A stretch of DNA of 64,000 nucleotides, from assembly GCA_973895155.1 (NCBI GenBank), contig OZ316896.1, positions 5,270,001 to 5,334,000 of the forward strand, given 5' to 3'. Every line of letters begins with the position of its first letter. The stretch's first letter is position 1. Of this stretch, positions 50,920 to 63,467 are shown in pieces. The notes beneath the pieces are model-generated. The model ran no database searches. It had not been told where the DNA came from and saw only the letters and a program-made list of their open reading frames with translations. This stretch comes from Marsupella aquatica. Lineage: Eukaryota; Marchantiophyta. The translations under genes were made by a program, and so were the position numbers.

Positions 50920-51450
50920 AGCTCGATCATTCTGCTCTTCCTTCGATTGATTTTGAATGCAGCTCCAAAATTGCATTCATTGCAGAAAATTTTCGTTTCG
51001 ATTCATTGAGGGCACATCATTGAAGCTCGATGCCCAAATCTCACCATTGCGTGAGTGCTTTGCTTCTTCTGTGTCACAGGCTCACGTTCTTGAATTGTGC
51101 TTGCTGAAGTTGAATTTATTGGCTTCTTATCGTGTATTTGACATGGAGCTCGATTATTTCGCTCTCTCTTCGATCTATTTGGTCGTTGCTTCGAAATCGC
51201 ATTCATTGCGAAAACTTTTGTTTCCATTCATTGAATGGCAGGCCAGGGCACATCGTTGAAGCTCGATGCCCACAACTGACCACCGCGTGAGTGCTTTGCT
51301 TCATCTGTGTCGCAGACTCGTGTTCTTGAATTGTGCTTGCTGAATTTCTGCGCATCGATGATAGTCACGGCCTCTGTTCACCCTTCCAGCGGCACTCTCG
51401 TTGAATGATGGCCTCTGTTCTCCTTTCCAGCGGCACTCTCGTTGAATGAT
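50920..51450. repeat. Tandem duplications of ~230 bp and ~41 bp
   Basis: Two diverged copies (about 50920-51150 and 51151-51350) share GCATTCATTGC, GGGCACATC(A/G)TTGAAGC, GTGAGTGCTTTGCTTC and TTGAATTGTGCTTGCTGAA. Directly after, the block CCAGCGGCACTCTCGTTGAA is doubled (about 51391 and 51432). This is 2-2.5 kb upstream of the transporter. Confidence 0.85.
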
Positions 51451-53537
51451 CTTACGGAGTTTTGTTGCTGGTGCGGCAAAATTTGACATGTTCAATTGAA
51501 AATTTGTGATGCTGAGGGAAGCCGGGAACAGGTTTGGCTCCTCTCGATGCAACCGTCCTCGACTCCTCGTTGTTTCGCGTGTTTGCCCCTGTTCTTGGCG
51601 AGGCTGCTGGTGGTCGCTGTGTGGTGCTGCTGGTGCGGTGTGAGTAACGATCGAGCAAGGGCCTACATAACAAGTTTGGCGTTCATTCTTTCCGCAGGCG
51701 TGGACGCGCGAGGAGCGAATTGGATTCTCTAGACCGTTTGGAACGCGTTCAAACTTCTCCCTCCAGAGTTTCACTTGTCTGGAACTCACGAAGGCGTCGG
51801 TGAGTCATCGCGTACCACTCCCGACCTGCATTTGAATTTTGGAGGTTCGGTGAATCTTCTTTTCAAGTTGCTTCAGCCTACCAGCCGTGTCCCTTGCTCC
51901 AGTGAGTGGCAGTGATCAATTAGGGAATTCGGTTTCCAGTGTTTTGCTTTTCAAGATCTCCACACTTCAATTTGCTGATTGCTTCAAATAGTGATTCACT
52001 TCGAGACGTCACTTCAGAACTTACAGGTTAGCAGTGGCGGATGTCCTCCGCGTATCTCTCAGACCAACTTTCTTCAACATTTTTCGTCGGTCTCCAATTC
52101 CTCCATGTTTGTGACGTCGTTGTACTGTCGTCCCAACTGTGGTCCCCTCCTTTTCTGGGCCCACTTTCATACCCGATTACGCAGGTCTGGATTGTACCAG
52201 TTTCCCACCAGACCCAAGTTAAGTCATTAGTCTAAATCCCAGAGTGTTTATAAATCTCTAAACAGGTATCTGAGGCAGCTTCATCATTTCATTCTATATT
52301 CGTTGATTGGACTGCTGGGGACATCTGTACTGCTGTCAAAGCAGCTGGATCGACACACTACAGACTTAACGTACAGAGTACAGTGGTTGTGACATATTTC
52401 TGCTCCCTCAAGAGCTCATAGCTCAGGATCATGATCAGTTATTGTCAGGTGAAGATTGGTATGGACTGATCATTGGAGGACCAGCTGCATGCGGACTGTT
52501 TACGGTTGGATCGGCATTTGTGCTGACCAGAGGTTCCGTGGACGAGCGAGCAAGAGGCTTCGCAAGTAGAAAAGAGCAGCAATTTGAATCAAGTCGTCTG
52601 CCAATGGTGGTGGCCACACGAGACCTGTTGCTCTTCGAGATTTCCTTAGCCAGCTCGCTGCTGCGTGGCCCTGCATTCTAGCTGTATCGACAACGTTGCG
52701 ACGTACTCAGTGACCAAGGTCTGCTCGACCCCTCTGTCTAAGCTTGGGCTGCAGCCATCGGGTTCCCTGCGTGAGGTTCGTTTCGAGTGCTGGATTTCTC
52801 GTGCATGAAAGTGAGTTCTCGGCTCTGTCTTGTTGAAATTACTTCGAAATCAATGTTTCTTTGCATGTGATTCATGTGGCCTGCACTTGTTCCAAACCCA
52901 AGTCCGTCTACCGTTGGTGACTTTCGACATGCTACCTCGACAACAGTGCTAGATAACAAGGGTTTAGAGGATAATGTCACCATATCCTCTAAAATGATCT
53001 CAATGAAAAAGTAATATTTTCAGTGGTAAAAGTCGCTGTGTTTGGGGACGAAACGGCCAAATGAATCTTCCAAGCAACAGCTTTTGACGTGCTGTGAGAC
53101 GCCGGCCGATTGTCTGCATCGCGACATAAGCTGCTTGCCGCGCGGTGCAAGTGTATCCTTGGTTCGCTCGCTAGCCAAGGCAACGTTTCTTAATGTCCTC
53201 TGAACTCAAGAGAGCGGCTCATGAAAGCTATCTCACTGCTTGCAACATTGATACATGCATGGCGAGTATAACAGCTCAATTGCATTGGACATAAGGAGTT
53301 ACGGGTGATCGAAGCTGTGCAAAGGTGCCATTAGGCCATCTCTCCGTGGCCAATGGTCAGATTTCCTGGAAATGAATCACTCTATGAACTTGTACAGGCA
53401 TAGGCATACTCATGTTATAGAGATGAATAGTACAAGTTCAGTGTTTTCCAGTTTGATTGTGAGTGAGTAAATCATGGCATTTAGATGAACAATATGACCA
53501 GGCTAATTAATACCTTTTCGTTTCAACTCAGTTCTCT
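51451..53537 (+). other. Upstream region and probable 5' UTR of the transporter
   Basis: No coding family is recognised. A pyrimidine-rich acceptor-like TTTTCGTTTCAACTCAG ends six bases before the transporter ATG, which suggests an intron in the 5' UTR. The donor cannot be placed. Confidence 0.4.
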
Positions 53538-56500
53538 ATGAAGAACGATTCTGTTGTTGGCGCAACGGCTCCCCTGAAGCGAAATCAGAACGAAGTCACT
53601 GCTGCTGGTGCGAACGAGAACGTTCCTCAGAGCAGAGACAATGGCGCTGGAAATGGGGAACTCTTTAGTACTGCTGACCGTCGCGTGAAGGATGAACATC
53701 CAATTGGTAACAGAAAGAAGTCAGGAGAAGGGCGTTCGACCTCGGAGTCGGTCATGAATGCATACATCTGGAAATTGTCTTTGGCAGCTGGTCTCGGAGG
53801 ACTCCTCTTCGGCTACGACACAGGTACGTTTGTGCGGTTTGTGCGCATTTCCATCTCCTGTGCAAATCTTTGATGCAAGGGTACCTTCTTAAGCTTCATT
53901 ACCCCCGTCTCTGGTCAAAATTTACCCGAGTTGAGTATTCGATCTTTCACCATTACTTTACAGTGACCATGTTTCAATCCTGCTCGAACGAATTCCAAAC
54001 ATTCACTTTGGGCCCAGTCGTGACCTTATAGATATGGCACCACCCTCGAACGATAGAACAGGATCATTCAGTTGATATTGGATACACTGTCCCAATTATT
54101 ACGTGGCTGGACGCAGGAGTGATTTCTGGTGCGCTGCTTTACATTCGAGATGACTTCGATGTCGTGGATAAGAAGACTTCGCTTCAGGTGAGGACTCTAC
54201 CCAGCGTTCTACCTTTATTATCGGCCCACATGCATTCAAGATTTTTTCATAATGGAAAATCCTGGTGAAAAGCCACAAATTACAATGCACACAATGCTTG
54301 CAATTCCCGCCGACCATAGTTTTCGTAGCGGCGTCCGGCCTCCGCCAGCTCAAAGGCGGAATGCTTTCAAAACCAATTTTACTAGAGTAAGGCATGGAGG
54401 AAATCGGAATTTCGTGTGTAGCGATAAAATGCAAAAATATATGCCGATCGAAGAAATAGCCATGTCACCGAGCTGCCCTTAAATCTTGCTTTCTAGCTGT
54501 GACATTACAGATAGATGAGTCAAGCAGATCTGCTAGCTCTGCTCCGACCCTTTATCGATGCCACGGTCGGCGAAAAATAATCTGGAAACCTATCTGGAAT
54601 CATGCGTAATTAGCGAAGCCAATCAGATTGGCACTGAGCGATCGACCACTCCAATTGAGCCGGCTCCTGATTTGGGCAGAGTTCGGCTTCGAGACTGTAC
54701 CCAAACTAGCTTGCTGAGCCAGATGCTCAACTACTCCACGCCCAATCGAACTCGGCCCCGATGCCAATTATAGTGCTGCACATGCTATCGCATCATACCT
54801 AGCATCAAGTCAGCTGATCAGACTGTACACACTAAACTGCTGGTCAGGGCTCAAATGCGGGGACTACAGTAGATATTACCAATACTGAACTCATGATAGT
54901 ACGTTGTCAATGCGAGTGTGGCGACTGGGCTTTCGTTCTCTCGTTCACTAAATATGGGGAGATAGATATCATTTCCGGCCCCGGATGAATGGATTCCATG
55001 TCTCCGGTACTAACTATTAAAGTTTCCAGGAAGCAATTGTGAGCACAGCAATTGCCGGTGCGATCGTCGGAGCAGCCGTGGGAGGCAAATTGAGTGATAA
55101 ATTTGGCCGAAAGCCTGCGATGCTGGGCGCAGATGTGGTATTCGTAATCGGAGCAATTGTCATGGCAGCAGCACCAAGTCCGGCGATTATTATGGTGGGG
55201 CGAGTCTTGGTAGGCCTTGGTATCGGTGTTGCGTCAATGACAGCGCCCCTTTACATTGCCGAAGCTTCACCCACCAAAGTGCGAGGCGCCCTGGTGACCA
55301 TGAACGTGCTTATGATTACAAGCGGTCAATTCGTGGCCTACCTCATCAATCTGGCATTTACAAAGGTAGACTGACTCGAGCCAATGCTAAATAATTCCTG
55401 CTGCCCGTACGTCAATTCTTAATCATAAGCTGTTATTCCTACACGATCGGAACTGTGCCCTTTGTGATTACCTCATTCATCTTGACGTGTTCGACAACTG
55501 AAGTTGAACCTACTAAAGTCCAACCACCGAATTACAGTATTATACTCATATGCTCTTGTGATCATATAACTCACTTAGAGCCTACCGTAGCTCTTTCTCA
55601 GAGATGTCTTTTCCAGAGACGGCCAAAGAGCGTCTCCAGTGGGTCCCCCATTTATTCCCCATTGTACAAGACTGTCTTTTTGCTCTCCTATGTAACGGAG
55701 TACCTCGTTGGGGCGGCACAATTGGTGGGTGAGTCGAAATGTTGGTATCACAAACGAGGTTCCAAAGGGACTGGACACTCAAATGCCTAAGTACAACATT
55801 TATGGGCGAGCAGGGGTTTTTTCCTTTTCGATGACGAAAGCTTAGGCAGACCGTTCTTCATAAATTCTTGGGATAATTATACGAAGAAAGCTTTGGGTGT
55901 GGTGGGGGCTACGGGAATCCCAGATTTGATGCATACAAGTGGATAACAGAATTTGTTCTTGCTAATATAGGCACCTGGGACGTGGCGGTGGATGTTGGGT
56001 GTGGCTGCATTACCCGCACTGACACAATTCTTTGCCTTGTTGTTCTTGCCCGAGTCTCCTCGATGGCTCTACCGCCAGGTCCGTTGCTGGTCTCAACTCT
56101 GCTATTCCATTTCACATCAGATGAGTCCAAGTTAGCTTTCGTTCCTACTTGCAAGCGCAATCATGGATCTTTCTGCAACCCTTGATTTAAGCATTACTCA
56201 ATGTTTAAAATGTGGATGCCTACAAAATTCTGAGAAGACATCACCTGAATATTGTCACGGAAAACTCGAATAGTAATCAGGTGTATCTACTCAAGAAATT
56301 GACATTGCACTGTCCAGGGAAAGGTAGATGCTTCCGAGGCAGTGTTGAGACATATCTACCCCCCTGAAGAATTTGCAGGGGAGGTCCGTCATCTCCAGAC
56401 ATCGGTGGACGAGGAGAAGCGAGAAGCTATGAACAAACTTCGGTTTCTAGATGTCTTAAGGACAAAGGAAACTAGACTAGCACTTTTGGCCGGGGTTGGC

Positions 56501-58200
56501 CTTCAGGTGTGGTGGTACTCAATAGATAGCAAATGGTGTGCTTCGTTTTTCCGAGCTTACATTAGTCATGACATTTTCCGAATTTTCCATCCTATCATTT
56601 CGATCGAGCCGGCGTTCAATCCGTCTTTAGAAGCTGGGCAGAGGTCCCGTCGCGAGCAAATTAGTCCTGATTTTGTACAGTGGTGGGATTGAAAAGACAA
56701 TGAATGCCAATTTGACTAGACCTGTCGACAGTTTTGCGGACAGAGTTACCGAAAGCTGATAGTAGTGGAGGGTTTTCGAATGACAGCGGCTTAATGCAGC
56801 GCTCGATGGAATTGGACAGGTGTTCCAGCAGTTCGTCGGGATCAACACGGTGATGTATTACGCGCCATCGATCGTGGAGCTGGCTGGGTATGCATCGCAC
56901 CAGACGGCGTTGTTGTTGTCATTGGTAACAGCCGGAATGAACGCGCTAGGCACAGTCGCGGGCATAGTGTGCATCGATCGCTTCGGCAGAAGACGGCTAG
57001 CTATGTGCAGCCTGGTCGGGGTGACAGTGGCGCTCGCGTTGTTGACAACAGCGTTCCATCTGAGCAACAGCGATTCACCATCGCTCGAATATGAGCCGAG
57101 CTCCTCGATCTACGGTTGCCCTGAGTATGCCTCATGGCCAAACTCGAGACTTGGTGGCAATTGCGTGCAATGCTTGAAAGCTGCATCGACCTGTGGATTT
57201 TGTGCTGCATTGGGAAATCAGGTAACTCCTGTAGGATTATCTAGTCTCGATCGTTTCTCTCGGTTTTGGAGCTCTAGTATACCGTTCTGGAAAGATAACA
57301 GATGTTCAAATTCATATGCTCAACCAAACAAAACTAGGATTATCTTGTCGCGATCTTTTCTCTCTTTTGACGCTCTAGTATTCCATTCTGGAAAGATAAC
57401 AGATGTTCAAATTCGTATGGTCAATCAAACAAAACTAGGATTATCTTGTCTCGATCTTTCCTCTCTGTTTTGGAGCTCTCGTGTTCCATTCTGCAAAGAC
57501 AACAGATACTCAACTTTGTATGGTGAATGGATAGCCTCAAACCAAACAATTGACTTGTTTCCAAGTTTCCAATGTCATGTCTCAGGCAACTGCATTTTTT
57601 CCAAACACTGTCCAACCCTTTTAATCAAATCAAACCTCGGACTAAAGCTAACGGCGAGTCATATTCCGTATGTTCCAGCAACACCCAGGGGTTTGTCTCG
57701 TGTCCAACAAGACAGTGGGAAGCTTTTGCACCGATCAGCACCGCTCATGGTTCACACATGGATGTCCCAGCCATTACGGTTGGTTTGCTCTCTTGGGTTT
57801 GGCCCTCTACATTGCAGCTTTCTCTCCGGGCATGGGTCCAGTCCCTTGGGCAGTGAATTCGGAGATATACCCCCTCAAGTCTCGAGGGGTTTGCGGAGGT
57901 ATTGCAGCCACAGGCAACTGGGTGTCGAATCTAATTGTGTCCCAATCGTTCCTCTCCGTGGTGAAAGCGATTGGAACTTCGAACACATTCTTGCTCTTCT
58001 GTGGCTTTTCTGTTGCCGGGTTGTTTTTCGTGTTTCTCTTCGTGCCCGAAACAAAGGGGAAGAGTTTCGCGGAGGTTGAAAGGATGTGGCAGCAACGAGC
58101 AGCTGGAGGATGGAGAAATGCTTTGGGCCCAACCAGAAATGTGGACTGTTTTCCATCTACAGAGCCTGTTTCGCAGAAAGCCTCGAGGCTAGATATGTGA
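53538..58200 (+). CDS. INT: Inositol transporter, INT2/INT4 type, 7 exons
   Basis: Exons 53538-53823, 54117-54187, 55030-55365, 55971-56078, 56318-56506, 56820-57221 and 57679-58200 join in phase, all GT-AG, into 637 residues. The product is an MFS sugar-porter, a proton/inositol symporter in the plant family. It shows [16 protein letters not shown] at TM1, DKFGRKP between TM2 and TM3, [15 protein letters not shown] and [23 protein letters not shown] at TM7, DRFGRRRLA, and PETKG near the C-terminus. The long Cys-rich loop between TM9 and TM10 ([20 protein letters not shown]) marks the INT2/INT4 subgroup with a PSI-like domain. The N-terminus is about 65-70 residues longer than in Arabidopsis INT4. 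ATG at 53755-53757 (MNAYIWKL) is an alternative start. Length otherwise fits. Confidence 0.93.
57234..57545 (+). repeat. Three ~102-bp tandem repeats in intron 6 of the transporter
   Basis: Units start at 57234, 57337 and 57438 with GGATTATCT(A/T)GTC..CGATC, then TTCCATTCTGGAAAGATAAC-type sequence and CAAACAAAACTA. The exon 6 frame stays open right through the intron. Confidence 0.92.
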
Positions 58201-58246
58201 ACTAAGATGTCGGACACAGAAAAGTGCCAGCACTCTAGAATTTTGT

Positions 58247-58424
58247 AGAGTTTTGCGGAGATTGAAAGGATATGAAAGGATATGGCAGCAACGAGCAGCT
58301 GGAGGACGGAGAAATGCTGTGGGCCCAACCAGAAATGTGGAGTGTTTTCCATCTACAGAGCTTGTTTCGGAGAAAGCCTTGAGGCAAAATATGTGAACTA
58401 AGATATTGGACACAGAGAAGTGCC
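58247..58424 (+). repeat. Tandem copy of the transporter's last coding segment
   Basis: 58061-58228 (final codons, stop and start of the 3' UTR) is repeated at 58247-58424 with about 90% identity and a 10-bp internal duplication (TGAAAGGATA). The copy lies in the 3' UTR or just beyond. A further ~70-bp pair follows at 58440-58573. Confidence 0.93.
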
Positions 58425-58573
58425 TTGAAAGCCTGAAGGAGGCTCATAGAAGAGAGGCTAGACATACTGCTCCGGAGCATGCAATTGTATGTAGGGTCGC
58501 CACAACGCAAGAGCTCATCGAACAGAGGATAGACTTTCTGCTCAAGAGCATGCAATTTATGCAGGGTAGCCAT

Positions 58574-58985
58574 CAGTAGACAACACCCAGGGATCCCACA
58601 GGGACCAGACAAGGAGGGAGGGAGTTAAACCAGGGCCACAAAGCAGGCCAGCCAGGGTCTGAGGAGAAACCAATAGGGAGTGTCAAAGCAAGGCATAAAA
58701 ATACTGTTCCAACCAGGAGAAAATGGCTACAGGCTACCAAAATACATATCCCATAAGGATGATACATCCAAAAAATCCACAGCCATAAGACTTTGCTTAT
58801 GGGAGTACTTTGACACGCACTAATACTCCCACCGCTACATACCACCCAAACATATCCTCCACACCCCTTGTGTGTGGAGGGGGGATAGAACTTGGACCTC
58901 TCTGTTCTGGCTAATTCCCTAGCCAACTGACCACTTGTCTTCAATAAATGTATATGCCAAACCATTGTCATATACAATGGTGCTA
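58574..58985 (-). mobile_element. Possible tRNA-derived SINE
   Basis: On the minus strand near 58945 the words GTCAGTTGGCTAGGG and, about 30 bases on, GAGGTCCAAGTTCTATCC resemble polymerase III A and B boxes in tRNA-like spacing. A ~350-bp unrelated body follows. Similar B-box-like words occur in introns of both AAE copies (about 44205 and 63670). No poly-A tail or target duplication was found, so this is a weak call. Confidence 0.3.
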
Positions 58986-61489
58986 GTGTCAATTTGTAAA
59001 GTCAGCAGGGATCCATTAAACCACAGCTGCCACTATAAAAGGGGCAAAGTGGCCCTGTTCAGTTGCCTAGGTGAACAGCAAACCTACCGCCTTCCCACTC
59101 ACATCCCATCATGGGCCCTACCATAGTATCCTACAACTGATTTTCTGTGATTTCCTGAAAAGTATGAACTATGTAAAGATGCTGTTTTTTGTCTAACATC
59201 ACTCTTGGTGAAATCTACATTTTGAGCTGTAGCCCCATATGGTGAACTAACTAGATGACACTGACACTCAAAATATTCAAAAATATGATATTCTCTTTAG
59301 TATACATGATGGTAATATATTTGAAATGAGTGATATAGGTTACTTGGTAAACTGTATATCAAAATATGACATGTGGTGTAGAACATCACTCCATACCATG
59401 ATAAGGTTACTTGGTAAACTGTATATCAAAATATGACATGTGGTGTAGAACATCACTCCATACCATGATAAACTTCGTTATTTTCTTTAAATCAATAAGT
59501 GCACAACTTATAATATCACATTTTGATGTGTCATTACCAGCAGGGTTAGGTGATGACAGTGACTCAAAAATACTCACGAATATGATATGCTCATTTGAAT
59601 ACAATCAAAAATACTCAAGGATATGATATGCTCTTTTGTATACATTATTGTTATAGAAGACATGTGTACTATTGAGTTTCTTGATGACACTGACAGTCAC
59701 TCAAATACACTCAAGAAGGATATGCTCTCTTAGTCTCTTGTATACATTATTGTACTATATGTGACATGAGTACTATTGGTTACTCGATTACACTGCCACT
59801 CAAAACATGATGTGCTCTTTTGCATGCATGATTGTACTATATGTGAAATGAGTAGTATTGGTTACTCAAGTACTTTGTATGCATATGGGATCATGTGGAT
59901 GAACAAGATCGAAGCTGCAGGCTTTCTTTACTGGTACTAAGGTGGACCAATGTTGAGTGAGAGTCCGCAAGGTCATCCTACTCAAGTACAAATTCCTTGA
60001 CCTTAATGTAATGAATGATGGGAATTGATCAAATGAGTAAACAAAAACTTAAGTTTCTGACTAAGAAAGAGAAGAGCGCTGACACTGCATGCCCATGAAA
60101 GATGGGAGGAACAACGCAAACACAATGTGCATTCCCCTTGAGAAATCATAACTTCCACTGGTCAAACTTAGTAATATTGTATTGAATTTAGCACGGATCT
60201 AAGGTGAGTTGGGCGATGTCTCTCACTAGAACTACTCAGAATTCAAATAGGGGTTGAATTGCCAGAAGGGTTGTCTTTCACTAGAAACTGCCCAATTCAG
60301 ATAGGGGTTGAAGCTGCCAGAAGGGCTTTGCGATGTACTTCACTCTAAGTCACTAAGGACTTTGTCACTCACTTGAACTACTCAGGATTCAAGTAGGAGT
60401 TGAGAGTGCCATTGAAAGTGCCAAGGGCAGATTCAAATAGGGGTTGAAAGTGCCAGAAGGGCATTGGGATGTGCTTCACTCTAAGTCACTAGCAGTCCTG
60501 CTAGAGCAGAATGGGACTATGTTCAGAATGAGACAACTCTGAGTTCACAATACTGCCCTATGACCTATACCAGAGATTTGTGAGTCAATCTATACCGGTG
60601 GAGGAACTTATTGTTGCTCGTGTTTTGCGCTTAACAGCACTGATCACCTTTTGTTTCCACCCCATTCTTCAACTTATAACTCTAATAGCCTACACCTAAG
60701 TCTGACGTTAGGAGAGGGGGAAGAGTCTTCTGGCAAAGTTTAGTCAAAAGTAAAGAGAGGACTAGAACTTGGAAGAAGCTTAGGTTTGAGACAACTATCA
60801 CAACTTTGCTCGACCATCTAGCCTTGGATAAGGAACAAGTTACAGAACCCCAAAAAACGATGTTCAGAGAGCCAATTAGTAGGAGCCATCCATCGATGCT
60901 CTTGGCTTGAACTTTAGATTAGATAAAATATAATATGCGTGGCAATATACCAAAGCATTTTGTCACTAGAAGAGACTCTTCACTTGATGTGCCTAGATTT
61001 CTGTAATATGTAAGAGCCATCTTGTATGCAACTATTCTTAAATATTTGGTCCTTAAACTTTCTAACTTCTTGCCTACAAACCAGTAGACCAACTCTGAAT
61101 AAAATGCAGAAGTGTTGGTGAGCTTTTTTGGCTCTTCTGAAAATTGCAGGCGTGAGGTTTTTGGGACCGAAGGATTTGATGCTGAAGAAGTTGGCCTCCC
61201 CAAAATGCTGCTTAGGATCATCATAAAGCCATCAGTCTCTCTTGCCCCACACAGTTGCCACCAAAGCATTTTAGAACCGCTGCTTTTAGTCCATCTCACA
61301 ATGCAAGACGGTTCTAAAACTCAAAAGCTGTCTGACTGATGTGGCAATGGATTCAAAAAAACTCTGTACAGAATTGCTCTGACATTCAGCTGCTACGTTC
61401 CTGCAACCACGAATACTTAACCAGTGCTGTATCACTGCTATGTACAAGAAAACTATAAATTTGTCCATTTATGTGGCCGATGGACGAAA
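58986..61489. repeat. Repeat-rich intergenic
   Basis: A 66-bp unit is perfectly doubled at 59339-59404 and 59405-59470. A degenerate array of 70-90 bp units (ATATGATATGCTCTTTTGTATACAT) runs 59200-59880. A second array with AAATAGGGGTTGAA, GCCAGAAGGG, TTCACTCTAAGTCACTA covers 60180-60500. The minus frame 60919-61299 (126 codons) starts with ATG but matches no family I know. Confidence 0.75.
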
Positions 61490-63467
61490 CTACAACTTTG
61501 ACCTTGTCTTCTGCTTTTCCTTGAGTTGAGCCCTCAAAACTCTTCGCAGAAGCTTGTTAGATGCTGTGCGCGGAAACTCCGAAACAACTTCCACTCCACT
61601 CACCTGTACAGGTAAACGGAGAACAGCACAATTTGTAAGACAATCATGTCCATAGTCAACTTACTAAAGCTTCGGCCCCACTATATAAATTTCCCTCGAG
61701 GGATTCAATCAATGTAGAAGATAGGTTCCTCACATCTCACTTCAGAGAAGAGCAGAGGCGCTCTAGTGACAACTGGTTTCCTTCTGTTACAATACTACCA
61801 TGAAACACTTTGCATGCGTTCTAAGTTATATTCCTTCCTTTAGGAGAGTTACCTTGAACAGGGGATTGAGATTTTTCTGAATAGCCAAGGAAAATGCCTC
61901 CTTGCATGTGTCAAGGCTAGGCACTGGCCCGTCTTTCAGAACCACCATGATAAAAAGTTGCTCTGGACCACCACCTGGTGGCGATATGGCTAGAGCAGCA
62001 GTTTCCAGTATACTTTCGTGAGCAGTGTTACATACTCTTTCGATCTCAACAGCACTTGCCTGCAACAGCAGTTAGCTACAAAGATTAAGAAAAAACACTA
62101 GGGCATGACGTTCAGAGATTGCATCAGGAAGGTAGGGAAGTAGTCAGCAAGAAACTTGCTTTCATGTCGTTTGAGAATTCAAGATTGCAATTATACTTGA
62201 TTCACCACTATTCAGATGCTTTACTCTGTGTGCTATTTCAATCGAACCTTTCGACAAACAGCAAAAGCTCCGGAGTCTGCTTAACACCTTAGTAGATGCA
62301 ATTAGAATGTAACATGGGAGTGTTATGTGGCAATCGGCTAGAATAAAGAAACAAGAGAAAACCTTGATTCCACCCAGATTCATAGTGTCGTCCGATCGAC
62401 CATGCGCTCGATAGTACCCTCCAGGTGTCCGCTCGAATATGTCACCATGCCTCCTCAATCTCTGCAAGCCAAACAACACACTTCCCTCGTCGTACAACCC
62501 AGTGACCAAAACAACTGAATAGAACGAGCAAGTCAGAAGGAAAATAAGAACGGGCAAAGGTTTTATATTTCAGGGTCGACTGATATCATGCCAACAAATT
62601 AATTATAGCACCAATAGGGCCTTTTAGCAATTCGCCGGTACTTGAAAGAAACCACCTAATGAGCTAAACCGCTATTTAATTTCGGTGAGAAAGTTCCAGC
62701 AGGATTACCTTTCCTTTGCATCTAGGCATTCCAGTGTAGTAAACTTTCTCATGATCTGCATTCAGTAGGCGGCTTGAGGCACCAAAGTTGACGGCGACCA
62801 ACCCAATTTCTCCAGTACATGGATGATCCTCTGGCTGCAGCATATAGGACATATTATAGTAGGATTGATCACCGGTTGGATGCACGATCGCAAAACTTAA
62901 CTATGTACACATTCTCACATTTGTTTATAATGCTTCAGAATGGTAAACACTAGTGTGCACTGGGCAAAAGGTAGAGAGCATCTAATGGTGATAATAAATT
63001 TATAGAGAGCCCCTACACTACTAGGTCCCCACAAAGTATGCAGACAACAAGAGTTGATTTAAGATCCGGGAGGTTTCCCTAAAGTTTCAAAGATCCCAAC
63101 ACATTGAACAAAAATCTCCATCCATTAACCACAGATTCATCTAGGTCAGTCAATCATAGTTCTTACACAGGTTTTTTCATCGTCATCCACTAAGACGAAT
63201 TCACTCATTATGCTTGCACAGTTAAGTTAGTCAATCATAGTGCTTACATATATATTTCCATTGTCATCCAGTAGGACAAATTCATTCATTACGCTTGCAG
63301 TACTGAACGCCGCATATGCTTGTGGCTGTAGTAAAGAACCTCCAACATAAGCTGATGCAAGCTCCGTTCCTCCACAGCATTCAAGCACAGGTGCCTTGTA
63401 GTAGGTTCTACTTGATAGCCACAAATCATCGTCCAGACTTGACGCTTCGCCAGTGGAAGAAAAAGCA
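61490..63467 (-). CDS. AAE17/18-type acyl-activating enzyme, C-terminal half (continues beyond window)
   Basis: Five minus-strand exons join in phase: 63467-63248, 62834-62709, 62461-62363, 62059-61853 and 61603-61490 (stop TAG). They encode 263 residues of the AMP-forming adenylate superfamily. The enzyme would activate a carboxylic acid as acyl-AMP and then acyl-CoA. Plant AAE17/18 are predicted peroxisomal. Visible marks are [17 protein letters not shown], the CCGGTELAS acid/AMP loop, [12 protein letters not shown], the [16 protein letters not shown] core, [13 protein letters not shown] hinge, VEIERV, and [15 protein letters not shown] with the catalytic Lys. The C-terminal tripeptide SKL fits a peroxisomal targeting signal (PTS1). 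The first exon here begins with the third base of a codon, so the rest lies past 64000. The pseudogene at 43355 supplies the matching upstream exons. Confidence 0.93.
63150..63230 (-). repeat. Tandem copy of an AAE exon 3' end with its own splice donor
   Basis: The last ~45 coding bases of the exon at 63248-63467, with donor and start of the intron, recur ~80 bp downstream in the transcript. The copy reads '[14 protein letters not shown]' and is followed by GTAAGA. The original reads '[14 protein letters not shown]' followed by GTAAGC. Confidence 0.85.

Noticed and set aside
60919-61299. 126-codon minus frame just downstream of the AAE gene
   Set aside because: It has an ATG but no motif that I can tie to AAE or another family, and no splice link to the AAE stop at 61490.
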